Of a DNA stretch of 34,226 nucleotides, positions 8,597 through 17,730 are shown piece by piece. The notes below the pieces were generated by a model. That model searched no databases. It was not told the DNA's origin and saw nothing but the letters and a program-made list of their open reading frames with translations. Source of the DNA: Candidatus Kerfeldbacteria bacterium RIFCSPHIGHO2_12_FULL_48_17 (lineage in GTDB: Bacteria > Patescibacteriota > Patescibacteriia > HO2-48-17); contig MHKD01000014.1 of the NCBI GenBank assembly GCA_001818775.1, positions 2,006-36,231 on the forward strand, read 5' to 3'. Positions within the stretch are counted from its first letter, which is position 1. Each line of letters begins with the position of its first letter. The position numbers and the translations under genes are program-made.

Positions 8597-9622
8597 ATGA
8601 GACAGCAAATGAAAGCACGTTGGCACACGACACGATCCCTTGCCCTGAAAAATCTCATCGGGCTGCTGGTGATTTTTGGTTTGTTTTTTGCTTCACAATC
8701 AGCGTGGGCCCAGTGGCAGGATCCTGATTGCGATCCAACAACAGATATCAACAGTTGCACCGTGTCAGCGCCACTCAATGTTTCCAGCATAGCCCAAACC
8801 AAAATTGGCGCCCTGACGATTGGGGGGCTGCTGACACTTGGTGGAGGCCTCACCGTCAACGGCAGCGGTGATGATGTCCGATTACCGGATAATTCCATAG
8901 AAGGTTCGGAAATCACGGACGGCACCATCCGTGAAGCTGATGTGTTTCAGCACAATGGCAGCGGAAATGGACTCGACGACAGCGAGATTGATGACGAATA
9001 CGTACAGTATGATAAAAAAACAGAGGGAACGCAGACAGTTCAACGTCTTTTACGGGTAATGGGACAAGGCGGGGGGATAGCCGAATTAGGCGTTGGAGGA
9101 GCGGCGGCGGCTGTTTTTAAGGAGGCGCCGGTTGTGGCACAAGATGGAAGTTATTATAAAGGAGACGGTTTTGAACTGGTCAACGTTTCGGGTAGTGTCA
9201 ACGAAGCGGCTAATCCCAAAACCACTCGGGGCACAGCGTCCATTCCGGAAATGCGCACGGCGGTGTTTTATGGCCAGCTCGATCGCCGTGACGTCACCAA
9301 CGATAATGATCAGGCCGTGATTTCTCTGCCCGACTACGGCATTCCAACAGCGGGCTACACCGTCGTGCCTATTTCTCTGAAGGCGATGAAATGCCCCAGT
9401 TGCACCGACACGAACAGCCCGTGGGTACCTTTTGATGAGCTCACTGATGTGAATCTGAGCTATGACCGTTGCATCAATGGAACCCTGACCAATCGCATCA
9501 CCATCGAGAATAATGACACGCTCAACAGCGATTTTGTGGTGCAGTTTCAATACGCGCTGGTGCCATCTTCCGGCAGTCTTTGCACGGCACCGGGCTATGA
9601 TTTCACCGGAGCCACCGACTAG
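8597..9622 (+). CDS. Exported repeat protein B, paralogue of protein A
   Basis: The product is 341 aa and its gene starts 11 bp after the previous one. A signal peptide ends near residue 38 (FASQSAWA, then QWQDPD). The mature N-terminus 'WQDPDCDP....SCTVSAPLNVSSIAQTKIGALTI' repeats the W-x-[DE]-P-x-C...SAP-x-NVS...QTK-x-G-x-LTI pattern of the upstream protein. 'LPDNSIEGSEITDGTI' is also shared. The C-terminal half differs: it is beta-rich, with 'KCPSCTDTNSPW' and two further Cys, probably for disulfides. An internal start at 8609 is also possible; no Shine-Dalgarno is seen at either. Probably a surface protein working with its neighbours; the function is unknown. Confidence 0.8.
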   Translation: MRQQMKARWHTTRSLALKNLIGLLVIFGLFFASQSAWAQWQDPDCDPTTDINSCTVSAPLNVSSIAQTKIGALTIGGLLTLGGGLTVNGSGDDVRLPDNSIEGSEITDGTIREADVFQHNGSGNGLDDSEIDDEYVQYDKKTEGTQTVQRLLRVMGQGGGIAELGVGGAAAAVFKEAPVVAQDGSYYKGDGFELVNVSGSVNEAANPKTTRGTASIPEMRTAVFYGQLDRRDVTNDNDQAVISLPDYGIPTAGYTVVPISLKAMKCPSCTDTNSPWVPFDELTDVNLSYDRCINGTLTNRITIENNDTLNSDFVVQFQYALVPSSGSLCTAPGYDFTGATD

Positions 9623-9658
9623 TACTTCATTTCACAGCTATTTTATAGAAGCGGGCTC

Positions 9659-12600
9659 ATGTTACACCAACGCATACGCAACTGGAAAACAACACTTCCT
9701 CTGGTACTCGCCGTAGGAAGTGTTTTGGCTTTTGTTGCCCGGCCGCAACCGGTCGAAGCGGCTACCGTAACCATATCAACCAATACCACGTGGGACACGG
9801 CGGCCAAAGTTACGCTCAATGACGGCGACAATCTTGTTATTAACGCCAACGTAACGCTCACTGTTGGTGGCGCAGGCTCCAATTTTCCCATACCAGCCAA
9901 CGGACAGGCAAATACCATTACCGTTAATGGAACGTTACAGATAAAAACAGGCCAAGGAGAACTCCATCCCATCAACGCCCAGGGCGTGGTCATCAACACC
10001 GGCGGAAAAATCGACGCCACCGGTACCGGCTTTGCTGCTTCGAAAGGGCCCGGTGCCGGCAAAACCGGTGCTGATGATGCCGGTTCCGGCGGCGGGCATG
10101 GTGGACCGGGAGGCAACACAGGGCAGGTACTCGGAGGCAAGGCATACGGTTCGGTGGATGCCCCGCTTACCCCGGGATCCGGCGGCGGCGGCCAGTGTAA
10201 CACCCCCACACAAGGCGGTCCGGGCGGCGGAGTAGTACACCTTAATCTTAGTAATAGTCTCATTAATAATGGCACCATCCAAGCCGATGGCGGCGTTGGG
10301 CTTTCAAGCGTCGGTTGTACCAATAATAATCGTTCACGTGGGGGCGGTGGCGGCGGCGGTGGATCTTTATATATTCAGACAGCGAACCTGGAAGGAAATG
10401 GAATTTTTCAGGCTGTCGGCGGTGACGGTAAGCAGGGTCGTTCGGCTGCCGGTGCCGGCGGCGGCGGCGGGCACATAGCTATCTATTACAACAACAATAC
10501 CTATAACAGACCGCTCACGGAAATCAATGTCAACGGCGGAACCGGACCCGGCAATGCCCAGGAAGGCAAGCCAGGAACCATTTTACTCGTTGATAATAAC
10601 GGCACTGCTACAGAGTCCAACGATGATGATGCTATATTCCTCAAGAGCGTCCGTTTCCATTCTGACGTGAACGCTGATTTAACGTATAAAACCATAACAT
10701 TCCAAAACACAGACATTGTTTTCGATGATGCGGGTGAATTTACCTTTAATGCCGAAGGCGGCAATATTGAATTCATAGGCAGTACCACGAGTGAAGATAG
10801 CCTGCGCACGGCCTATTTTAATGTACTGAGCGGTACGTTTCACATGGATGGTGCATCACGTCTGGGCATCAACGCCCGTGTGAACGCGCGTGATGTCACG
10901 ATAGATGCGGGCGCAAACATTGATGCCACCGGTGACGGCAACGCTCCTGCCAAGGGAACAGGCGCTGGTATCACCACCGGTGTGTGGGCAAATTCCGGCG
11001 GATCGGGCGCCAGTTATGGGGGAAAGGGGGGCAATGCCAACGAAGCCAATGCCAGAAATGTGTATGGCAATTCCTACGCGCCGAATGCCTTTCCACTGAA
11101 TGATGAGTACAAAGGTTCCGGTGGTGGCGGTTCTTGCGGGGTTGACAACTCTGGTGGTTTTGGCGGTGGAGCTGTTCGCATAACGGTCACGAATACGTTT
11201 ACGCTTAATGGCGATATACAGGCCAACGGCATGAACGGTTCATTGAAACGTTGCGGCAACAACAACCAGTCAGACAACGGCGGAGGTGGCGGTTCCGGGG
11301 GGAGCATCATGGTAAACACCAAAACCCTGCGAGGGAACGGTTTTTTCGCTGCCAATGGCGGAGATGGATTTGGGAACGGCTCGGGTGGTGGTGGTGGTCG
11401 GGCAGCGATATATTTTGACGATGCAGCCGGCTACGCTCGTCCACTTGCCGACTCAAGCGTCAATTACGGTAACGGTTGGCAGACAGGTCAGGTCGGGACC
11501 ATGATCTTTGTTGATGATCAGGTTTCCTCAGCAACACAGGACGATGAGATACATTTTGTCAGCGGTTTTCATTTCCGCACCAGCGAAGGCACGGAATTTA
11601 CGTACCAGAAAATATTTTTCGATGGCGTAACAGCGACCCTCGAAAACAATGAAGCGTTGACACTGACGGCAACCGGAGATGAGGTTCTGTTTCGCAACAG
11701 CACAGTCAGCGGTGATTATCAAAAAAATCTTAATCTTATTGCCGAAGATGCAGTGGTGACATTCGTGGAGTCTACACTGCTGGTAAATATTTCGATGCGC
11801 GCCCATGACCTTGATGTCGGCGTGAATTCACGCATAGACGTAACCGGCTTTGGTGAGCGCGGGGGAGCGGGTATTGGCAAAGGTGCCAATGGCCCAAATC
11901 CACGAGCCGGTACGGGAGCTGGAGCTGGTTATGGCGGCAAGGGTGGGAATGGCGGCGGCGGAAGCCTTGGTGGAGCCATATACGGCAGCACCGATGAAGA
12001 GAAACGCAAACCGTTGTTATCCGGAAGCGGTGGCGGCAATGCCTGTAACGCAGCTGACAGCGGCGGTGCCGGTGGCGGTGTCATACAGCTCGATGTAAAA
12101 AATATTCTTACCGTGAATGGGACGATTATTGCTGATGGTGACACGGGCGGATCAAAAAGATGCGGTACGGGTACAGGTACGGATCGTGGCGCGGGTGGCG
12201 GTTCCGGCGGATCGATTTCCGTATTTACGGCTATCGCCAATGGCAATGCCAACAATGTTCCCCTGATTATTTCCGGGGGCGGCGAAGGTGGCGTCAACAA
12301 AACAGGCGGTGGCGGTGCTGGCGGTCGTATTGGTTTTTGCGTTGATCAAAATAATCTACCAGGCAATACATTCGAAGTATTGGGCGGCGCCGGTTTAAAC
12401 AATGGAGGCAACGGTGAAGTCTATTTCTGTACAGCAAATTATCTCATTCAAGAAACAGATATTCAGGACTGGGCGTGGTTGGGTTGGTATTTATCAGACA
12501 ACAGCGTGGCCGTGGGGCAGGGCTGGCTGAGTACTTCGTGTGTCAATACGGCGAGCTGCGGTGTGAACAATACTGACTATGGCCTCAAGGCCCGTATCGG

Positions 12601-14545
12601 CGCCAATCCAGACGGCAGCGGTGATCTCGAAGGTTTTGCCTGGTTGGGGCAGGCCGCAGCTGACGGCGGCGCCCGGGCTAACTCGATCGGGTTTGTGAAT
12701 TTTGATCCGGCGCCATTTTCCAGCAGCGGCAACGTCAGGATACTGAGCGACGGTCGCGTGGTGGGTTCAACGTTTTTCTTCACCAAAACACCATCCGCAA
12801 CCGAAGGCGACGTGGGGAAAATCGTTGATGACGGCGGTACCTCGGACCCGGCCGACGATGTGATTACACCCTGGGGTGAGGTGCGCTTCGGTCCCGAGGA
12901 AGACAAGGTTGATGATGCCGGTAACTGGGGCAGCTGGGCGCATTTTAATTGGAGCTCAGGAGTATTTACTGATTATGGTTGGGGTGGCGGCATGTTTGAA
13001 GATGTTGGTGGGAGCGCCAATACCGAAAGCAGCGGCTTTGGTCTCTTGAGTCTGAACTGTTCCCAAACCGGTCGTGACGATACCTGCAGCACGTCAAATT
13101 ACCGGGTCTATGCCAAAGACGGTGACGGTGACGGCAATCTCAAGAGTGAAACGATCGTGGATCTGCACGGGTTTGCCTGGTTCGGCGGACTGGACGATGA
13201 AGCGCTGGGTTGGGTAAGTTTCAACTGCGCCGACCGCGCAGGTGCCAACGTCTGTAACACGTCGCCCTACAAAGTCCAAATGAATACCGTCACCGGCGTG
13301 CTGTCTGGCCAGGCCTGGGTGGGGAATGTATCTGATGACAATGGTCTCAGTCCCGTCGGCTGGCTTGATTTTGGCGCCATCAATTCGAATGGCTATCCAG
13401 CTGCTCCGGATAAACCGGCCAGCTTTGATCCTGATACTGGCCTCGTGTACGGTTGGGCGCAAATTACTTCGATCTATGACTATGGCGTGAATCAATTCGG
13501 CGAAGACGACTGGGGCTGGATCAAACTTGGTGACAAAACCACCGAACCCGTTGTAGGGACAGATATGAGCAATCCAAGCTACGACCCGCGTCTGAAAAAC
13601 AGCTATGGCGTGCGGCTCGATGCCGCCACCGGTAATCTCTATGGTTTCGCCTGGTCAGGAGGAGCCGAAGGCGTAGGATTCATTGATTTTGACGGTCTCC
13701 AGGTGCAGGTTGAGCCGTTTATTCAAACCCTGGGCGGAGATGTGTATGCGGGCGGCGGTATTCAGGCGGCCAATCCGGCACCGGAGGGCATAAACAACGC
13801 CACCTTCCTTATTCTCTCCGGCGGCAATATCCAGAATTTCACGACAGAAGGCCGCAATGCCGAACCCAATGAATCCAATGATCCGGGCCCCGTTCAGGAA
13901 ATCAATGAAAATAATGTACTCGGTCTGGCAAAAACCGGCAGTGTCTATCACAATGTACTTGGTAAAATTGATCTTGATGCCATCACTGCCAAAGTTGACG
14001 GCAACAAAAACGCACTGGGCAATGATGTCGTTGAAGTAACATCCGGCACACTCAGTGGTGATTTCGCGATGAACGGAAAAGTTTTTTCGAGCAATGGCCC
14101 GCTCACGGTCAGTGGGTTGACGCTGCGCAACGGGACAGGCACAGAGGCGCCGGCAAACGACGGCAGTGGTCTCATCGTAGTGCGCGGTGATCTGACGATA
14201 GACGGGAATATTGCCTATGAAAGCGTGAGTAATCTTGAGCACGTGTATAATCTGGCATCAGTCGGTTTCATTGTTGAGGGGAATATAAACATAAACGGGG
14301 GAGTGGACAGGCTTGATGGTGCGTTTATCGCGCTGGGTGGAAATATCAACACCGGCAGTGGCAATACCCAGCTCAAAGTAAAAGGTCTGATGATGGCCAA
14401 GAGTTTCACCTTTGGGCGCAACTTCGCCGACAGTGCCCACGCTTCCGAACTCATCACGTATGATGGGAGGTTGCTCGCCAACACGCCAACGGGTTTGCAG
14501 GATTTTGCGGCGCTGGTTCCGGATATCCGAAAAATTTCGCGATAG
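9659..14545 (+). CDS. Giant exported Gly-rich, Trp-repeat surface protein
   Basis: The 1628-aa product has a signal peptide to about residue 34 (ARPQPVEA). Three Gly-rich modules lie at about 115-280, 421-588 and 726-898. Each begins with 'IDATG' or 'IDVTG' and includes GGKGG or GGSGG tracts, a G-rich-C motif, 'NGTI.ADG', a second Cys ('.C.NNN' type) and a GGGGGR/H-I-A-I-Y ending. From about 934 to 1350 come Trp repeats such as 'GFAWFGG....LGWVSFNC' and 'LYGFAW', a motif I associate with CPR surface proteins. From 1350 to 1628 a beta-rich region with 'TLGGDVYAGGGI' is followed by right-handed-helix-like repeats. Paired Cys fit an oxidising exterior. It probably acts in adhesion or as a cell-surface stalk; no catalytic motif is seen. 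It precedes the pil operon promoter. Confidence 0.88.
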   Translation: MLHQRIRNWKTTLPLVLAVGSVLAFVARPQPVEAATVTISTNTTWDTAAKVTLNDGDNLVINANVTLTVGGAGSNFPIPANGQANTITVNGTLQIKTGQGELHPINAQGVVINTGGKIDATGTGFAASKGPGAGKTGADDAGSGGGHGGPGGNTGQVLGGKAYGSVDAPLTPGSGGGGQCNTPTQGGPGGGVVHLNLSNSLINNGTIQADGGVGLSSVGCTNNNRSRGGGGGGGGSLYIQTANLEGNGIFQAVGGDGKQGRSAAGAGGGGGHIAIYYNNNTYNRPLTEINVNGGTGPGNAQEGKPGTILLVDNNGTATESNDDDAIFLKSVRFHSDVNADLTYKTITFQNTDIVFDDAGEFTFNAEGGNIEFIGSTTSEDSLRTAYFNVLSGTFHMDGASRLGINARVNARDVTIDAGANIDATGDGNAPAKGTGAGITTGVWANSGGSGASYGGKGGNANEANARNVYGNSYAPNAFPLNDEYKGSGGGGSCGVDNSGGFGGGAVRITVTNTFTLNGDIQANGMNGSLKRCGNNNQSDNGGGGGSGGSIMVNTKTLRGNGFFAANGGDGFGNGSGGGGGRAAIYFDDAAGYARPLADSSVNYGNGWQTGQVGTMIFVDDQVSSATQDDEIHFVSGFHFRTSEGTEFTYQKIFFDGVTATLENNEALTLTATGDEVLFRNSTVSGDYQKNLNLIAEDAVVTFVESTLLVNISMRAHDLDVGVNSRIDVTGFGERGGAGIGKGANGPNPRAGTGAGAGYGGKGGNGGGGSLGGAIYGSTDEEKRKPLLSGSGGGNACNAADSGGAGGGVIQLDVKNILTVNGTIIADGDTGGSKRCGTGTGTDRGAGGGSGGSISVFTAIANGNANNVPLIISGGGEGGVNKTGGGGAGGRIGFCVDQNNLPGNTFEVLGGAGLNNGGNGEVYFCTANYLIQETDIQDWAWLGWYLSDNSVAVGQGWLSTSCVNTASCGVNNTDYGLKARIGANPDGSGDLEGFAWLGQAAADGGARANSIGFVNFDPAPFSSSGNVRILSDGRVVGSTFFFTKTPSATEGDVGKIVDDGGTSDPADDVITPWGEVRFGPEEDKVDDAGNWGSWAHFNWSSGVFTDYGWGGGMFEDVGGSANTESSGFGLLSLNCSQTGRDDTCSTSNYRVYAKDGDGDGNLKSETIVDLHGFAWFGGLDDEALGWVSFNCADRAGANVCNTSPYKVQMNTVTGVLSGQAWVGNVSDDNGLSPVGWLDFGAINSNGYPAAPDKPASFDPDTGLVYGWAQITSIYDYGVNQFGEDDWGWIKLGDKTTEPVVGTDMSNPSYDPRLKNSYGVRLDAATGNLYGFAWSGGAEGVGFIDFDGLQVQVEPFIQTLGGDVYAGGGIQAANPAPEGINNATFLILSGGNIQNFTTEGRNAEPNESNDPGPVQEINENNVLGLAKTGSVYHNVLGKIDLDAITAKVDGNKNALGNDVVEVTSGTLSGDFAMNGKVFSSNGPLTVSGLTLRNGTGTEAPANDGSGLIVVRGDLTIDGNIAYESVSNLEHVYNLASVGFIVEGNININGGVDRLDGAFIALGGNINTGSGNTQLKVKGLMMAKSFTFGRNFADSAHASELITYDGRLLANTPTGLQDFAALVPDIRKISR

Positions 14546-14567
14546 ATTTTTCTAAAGTCCTAGAGAT

Positions 14568-14597
14568 TTCGCATGAAAAGAATATTTGTGTTATAAT
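14568..14597 (+). promoter_or_regulatory. Promoter of the pilMNO operon
   Basis: TG at 14589-14590 and TATAAT at 14592-14597 form a perfect extended -10 (TGTTATAAT). TTCGCA (14568-14573) is a weak -35 with an 18-nt spacer. Transcription would start near 14604, leaving about 35 nt before the pilM ATG at 14640. The longer frame starting at 14586 begins upstream of the predicted transcript and is rejected. Confidence 0.8.
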
Positions 14598-14639
14598 AAA
14601 GTTACTTTCCTATTATTATCTTTTCTTTTGAAAAGTATT

Positions 14640-15782
14640 ATGGGTTTTTTCCGAAAGAAGCAAAGTTATCTTGGAATAGACATTGGAACTTCAGCTATCA
14701 AGCTCACCGAACTCGAGAGCGAACGCAGTCGCCCAAAACTCGTAACCTACGGTTTTCTCGAGCAGGAAACCGACTTACTCCACGGCGACATTGAAGAACA
14801 AAAACAGAAAATTTTGCCGGCCCTCAAAAAAATTTACAAAGCATCCCAGGCGCAGAGCGACAAAGTTGTTGCCGCTTTACCAAGCTACGCTGTTTTCAGT
14901 TCGATCATCCAGTTGCCGGTCATGTCCAAAAAAGACCTGGCCTCGGCTATTCGGTGGGAAGCCAATAAATTTGTACCCATTCCGCTGAAAGAGATGGTGC
15001 TCGATTGGAAAATTCTCGATGAAGAAATGGTGAGCACGGAAAACACCCCGGTGGAAACCTTTGAAGACTCAGGCGGCGCCGTGGACCCAACCTTACAGCC
15101 GCATTCTCTGCCGACCATTGTCGGCAAGCCAACGAAAAATATTAAAATTCTTATCACCGCCGCGCCGAAAAATCTTGTCAACAAATACGTTGAAATTTTC
15201 AGAACGGGAGGCCTGCAGCTCGTCAGTCTTGAAACGGAATCGTTCGCGCTGGAGCGGTCACTCATCGGTCACGACAAATCTGCGATCATGGTTATCGATA
15301 TCGGCGCATCAGCAACGAATATCAATGTCATGATGAACAGCATACCCATTATCAGCCGGAGTATTGATCTCGGCGGTAACACCATAACCAAAACTATCAG
15401 CAACAGTCTCAATATTGACCACGTCAGAGCAGAACAGTTTAAGCGGGATATCGGACTGAATACGTCGAAATCCGGTACGGCCGGCACGCAAATTCCCAGC
15501 CGCATTGAATTTCTGATCAATTCCATCGTCAACGAGATCCGCTATGTGATGAATATGTATCAAGGCCAGCACGACAAAGATATTGAAAAGGTGATTCTGG
15601 CCGGTGGTTCCTCGTGGCTCCCCAATCTTACGTCGTTTCTCAGCCAAACACTGAATTTGCGTGTATTTATCGGCGATCCATGGGCCAGAATTGTCTATCC
15701 GGTGGAACTCAAACCGGCGCTCAATGAAATAGGCCCGTCATATGCAGTATCCGTTGGTTTGGCAATGAGAGAAATCGTTTAA
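14640..15782 (+). CDS. pilM: Type IV pilus assembly protein PilM
   Basis: The 380-aa product is an actin-like ATPase-fold protein. Phosphate-1-type motif 'LGIDIGTSAIKLTEL' lies near the N-terminus, 'MVIDIGASATNINVM' is mid-protein, and 'VILAGGSSWLPNL' is the adenosine motif near the C-terminus. PilM is cytoplasmic and docks the N-terminal peptide of PilN, linking the inner-membrane PilNO complex to the PilB/PilC motor. A segment rich in Asp, Thr and Pro at about 130-165 looks like a loop insertion. It is the first gene of the pil operon, 8 bp before pilN, and its start is fixed by the promoter at 14592-14597. Confidence 0.95.
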   Translation: MGFFRKKQSYLGIDIGTSAIKLTELESERSRPKLVTYGFLEQETDLLHGDIEEQKQKILPALKKIYKASQAQSDKVVAALPSYAVFSSIIQLPVMSKKDLASAIRWEANKFVPIPLKEMVLDWKILDEEMVSTENTPVETFEDSGGAVDPTLQPHSLPTIVGKPTKNIKILITAAPKNLVNKYVEIFRTGGLQLVSLETESFALERSLIGHDKSAIMVIDIGASATNINVMMNSIPIISRSIDLGGNTITKTISNSLNIDHVRAEQFKRDIGLNTSKSGTAGTQIPSRIEFLINSIVNEIRYVMNMYQGQHDKDIEKVILAGGSSWLPNLTSFLSQTLNLRVFIGDPWARIVYPVELKPALNEIGPSYAVSVGLAMREIV

Positions 15783-15790
15783 ACAAAAAT

Positions 15791-17125
15791 ATGTCTGATA
15801 TCAATCTGCTTCAGGATCACGAAAACCAGGAAGACAAAGAGGAGCGTCGGAAACCAAAAACCGAAGGGCCTGAAGTTGTGTATACCAATCCTGGAAAGGA
15901 GGCGCCGGTCGTACCCAAAAGCAAGAAACAAAATTGGGTGCACTTTTTGGATACCATCAGAAACAAACGTAAAGCCAAGGCAGACACAACACAAAAACTG
16001 CAGACATTTCCTCCGAGGTCAAAACCTAAGCCCATGAAGTCGGCCAGAATCAGCAGCAAGCCCGCAAAAAAAGATACGATTATTCCAAAAAAATCACACT
16101 CCTGGTTTCACCGGAATACAATGAAGCCAGGGCAACCCCTCGTACAGGATATGAAGCCACCAGTGAAACCTCCCGTATCCAAAAAACCGGTGGTGACGAT
16201 TACCGCAAAAATTGTGCAGCCTAAGCCGTTACAACCGGTAAAAAAGGCGGCACCGGCACTGGCGACACCAACACCACCGACGACGATAACGCCGAACCAG
16301 GTTTCTTCATTTCCCAAATTCACCCGGAACCGTCAAAAGCCCCAGGCCTTTGATCCGTTGGCGCAGGTGGCGCAAACAGCGCAACCGCCGCAGCATCTTT
16401 TCCGTGACGAAGCGCTCGTTTCAGAGATGGACAAGATGAGCAGTCTCGATTCCACGCAACCGCCCAAGAGGAATTTCTTCGGGCCAAGCAAAGAGCACAT
16501 GCCGTCCAAGCCGAACAGAAGGCTTTCCAACATCGATGTGAACCTCATGCCAAGAGATGTGCTGAATGTGGTCAGTGAGAGAAACGAAAGCATCATGCTC
16601 GGTTGGGTGGCGATGTCATCAATAATTTTTGTACTGCTGGTATTTGGCGCACTTACGCTCTATGGATACAGACTCCAATCCAACACAACCGATGTCAATG
16701 GAAAAATCGAAACCGTCAATCAGGAGATCGCCAGCTTCACGAGTCTGCAAAGCACGGCGCAGGAACTCAAAAATCAGATTGATACCGTGGATACACTGTT
16801 GAATAAACACGTGCACTGGACGCAGGTTTTGGAACGGTTTCAGGGTAAAGTTGTGCCCAATGTGGTATACAAGAACATGAATGGGGACACGCAGGGGGGA
16901 TTTAAAATAACCGCCATAGCCGAGAGTTTTGAAGATGTTGCCGAACAGGTAAATGCTCTGCAGGCGTCTGATTTTGTCAAAGACGTGACGACGACCGGTG
17001 GAAATAAGGTCACGGAATCAAGCCTGGCCCAAGATGGAAATGTAGTGGTGACGGACAGGGGAGTGGAATTTACCCTTTCAGTTCAGATAAAGCCGGAAAC
17101 ATTTTACCTTAATGGGGATCTATGA
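15791..17125 (+). CDS. pilN: PilN-like protein with long disordered cytoplasmic extension
   Basis: The product is 444 aa, more than twice the usual PilN length of about 200. Residues 1-245 are Pro/Lys/Thr-rich and probably disordered. The recognisable PilN part begins at IDVNLMP (248-254), the PilM-binding motif, followed by a TM (about 269-291) and a coiled-coil/ferredoxin-like extracytoplasmic domain with 'INTQ'-type helices (VNGKIETVNQEI..FTSLQ) and 'HVHWTQVLERF'. The extreme N-terminus is MSDINLL, itself similar to the INLLP motif, so PilM may have two docking sites. The stop overlaps pilO by four bases (ATGA). Confidence 0.9.
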   Translation: MSDINLLQDHENQEDKEERRKPKTEGPEVVYTNPGKEAPVVPKSKKQNWVHFLDTIRNKRKAKADTTQKLQTFPPRSKPKPMKSARISSKPAKKDTIIPKKSHSWFHRNTMKPGQPLVQDMKPPVKPPVSKKPVVTITAKIVQPKPLQPVKKAAPALATPTPPTTITPNQVSSFPKFTRNRQKPQAFDPLAQVAQTAQPPQHLFRDEALVSEMDKMSSLDSTQPPKRNFFGPSKEHMPSKPNRRLSNIDVNLMPRDVLNVVSERNESIMLGWVAMSSIIFVLLVFGALTLYGYRLQSNTTDVNGKIETVNQEIASFTSLQSTAQELKNQIDTVDTLLNKHVHWTQVLERFQGKVVPNVVYKNMNGDTQGGFKITAIAESFEDVAEQVNALQASDFVKDVTTTGGNKVTESSLAQDGNVVVTDRGVEFTLSVQIKPETFYLNGDL

Positions 17126-17730
17126 AGCCAAAGTTTCTTATAACCATACAAGCGACGGTGAGTGAATATTTCAGGCTGTTTATCTTCCTGACGATATTTA
17201 TCATCATCGTTGCCGGTTGGCTTATTCTCCTTGCTCCAAAATACGCATCCATCCAACAAAACGCAGCCACCGAATACAAGCAATCAACCGACGAGCTGAA
17301 CCGGCAGGAAGCATACCTGGGTGAGCTCAAGCAATTGAGTGAAAATTACGGAGAGTTGAATCACAATGCCCTGCAGCGCCTGGGAATAATTTTACCGACC
17401 AAAAACGATATTCCTGGCATGTTTGCTCAACTGGAAGACTTAGCCCATAGTCAGGGACTTTCCCTGCGCAGCATCGACAGCTCGAAAAACGTGGTTCAAA
17501 CCACGGCCGAGCAGGATCAGACCACACTTGAAAAAACGGTTCCGGGATTGAAAACCATAGATGTTTCTTTCCAAATTGAAGGCATAAAATCATACGACCA
17601 GCTGCTGGGATTTTTACGCGCCACGGAAAAAAATATGCGACTATTCGATATCAAGGCACTCCAGTACCAGCCGGGACAGGACAGCTACGCCTTTAATATG
17701 AGGACGTATTATTTAGCCGAAGAGTTATGA
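17122..17730 (+). CDS. pilO: Type IV pilus assembly protein PilO
   Basis: The 202-aa product has one TM near the N-terminus (about 18-38), a coiled coil (about 45-80, 'STDELNRQEAYLGELKQL'), 'LGIILPTKNDIPGMFAQLEDLAHSQGL' and a ferredoxin-like C-terminal fold with 'SYDQLLGFLRATEKNMRLFDI'. These are standard PilO features: it pairs with PilN in the membrane to align the motor with the extracytoplasmic pilus path. ATGA overlaps at both ends (with pilN and with the FnIII gene) indicate tight translational coupling. Confidence 0.94.
   Translation: MKPKFLITIQATVSEYFRLFIFLTIFIIIVAGWLILLAPKYASIQQNAATEYKQSTDELNRQEAYLGELKQLSENYGELNHNALQRLGIILPTKNDIPGMFAQLEDLAHSQGLSLRSIDSSKNVVQTTAEQDQTTLEKTVPGLKTIDVSFQIEGIKSYDQLLGFLRATEKNMRLFDIKALQYQPGQDSYAFNMRTYYLAEEL

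Noticed and set aside
9643-10323. Long Pro-rich minus-strand open frames opposite the Gly-rich gene
   Set aside because: Gly codons (GGN) read as Pro (NCC) on the other strand; they are shadows of the repeat-rich plus-strand gene.
10001-12350. Repetitive stretches that might be CRISPR-like
   Set aside because: The repeats are protein-level Gly modules of about 500 bp, not short direct repeats with unique spacers. No CRISPR array was seen.
14640-17730. Alternative genetic code (UGA as Gly) considered for a CPR genome
   Set aside because: pilN, pilO, gatC and gatA end at TGA with conserved lengths and coupled downstream starts, so TGA is a stop here.
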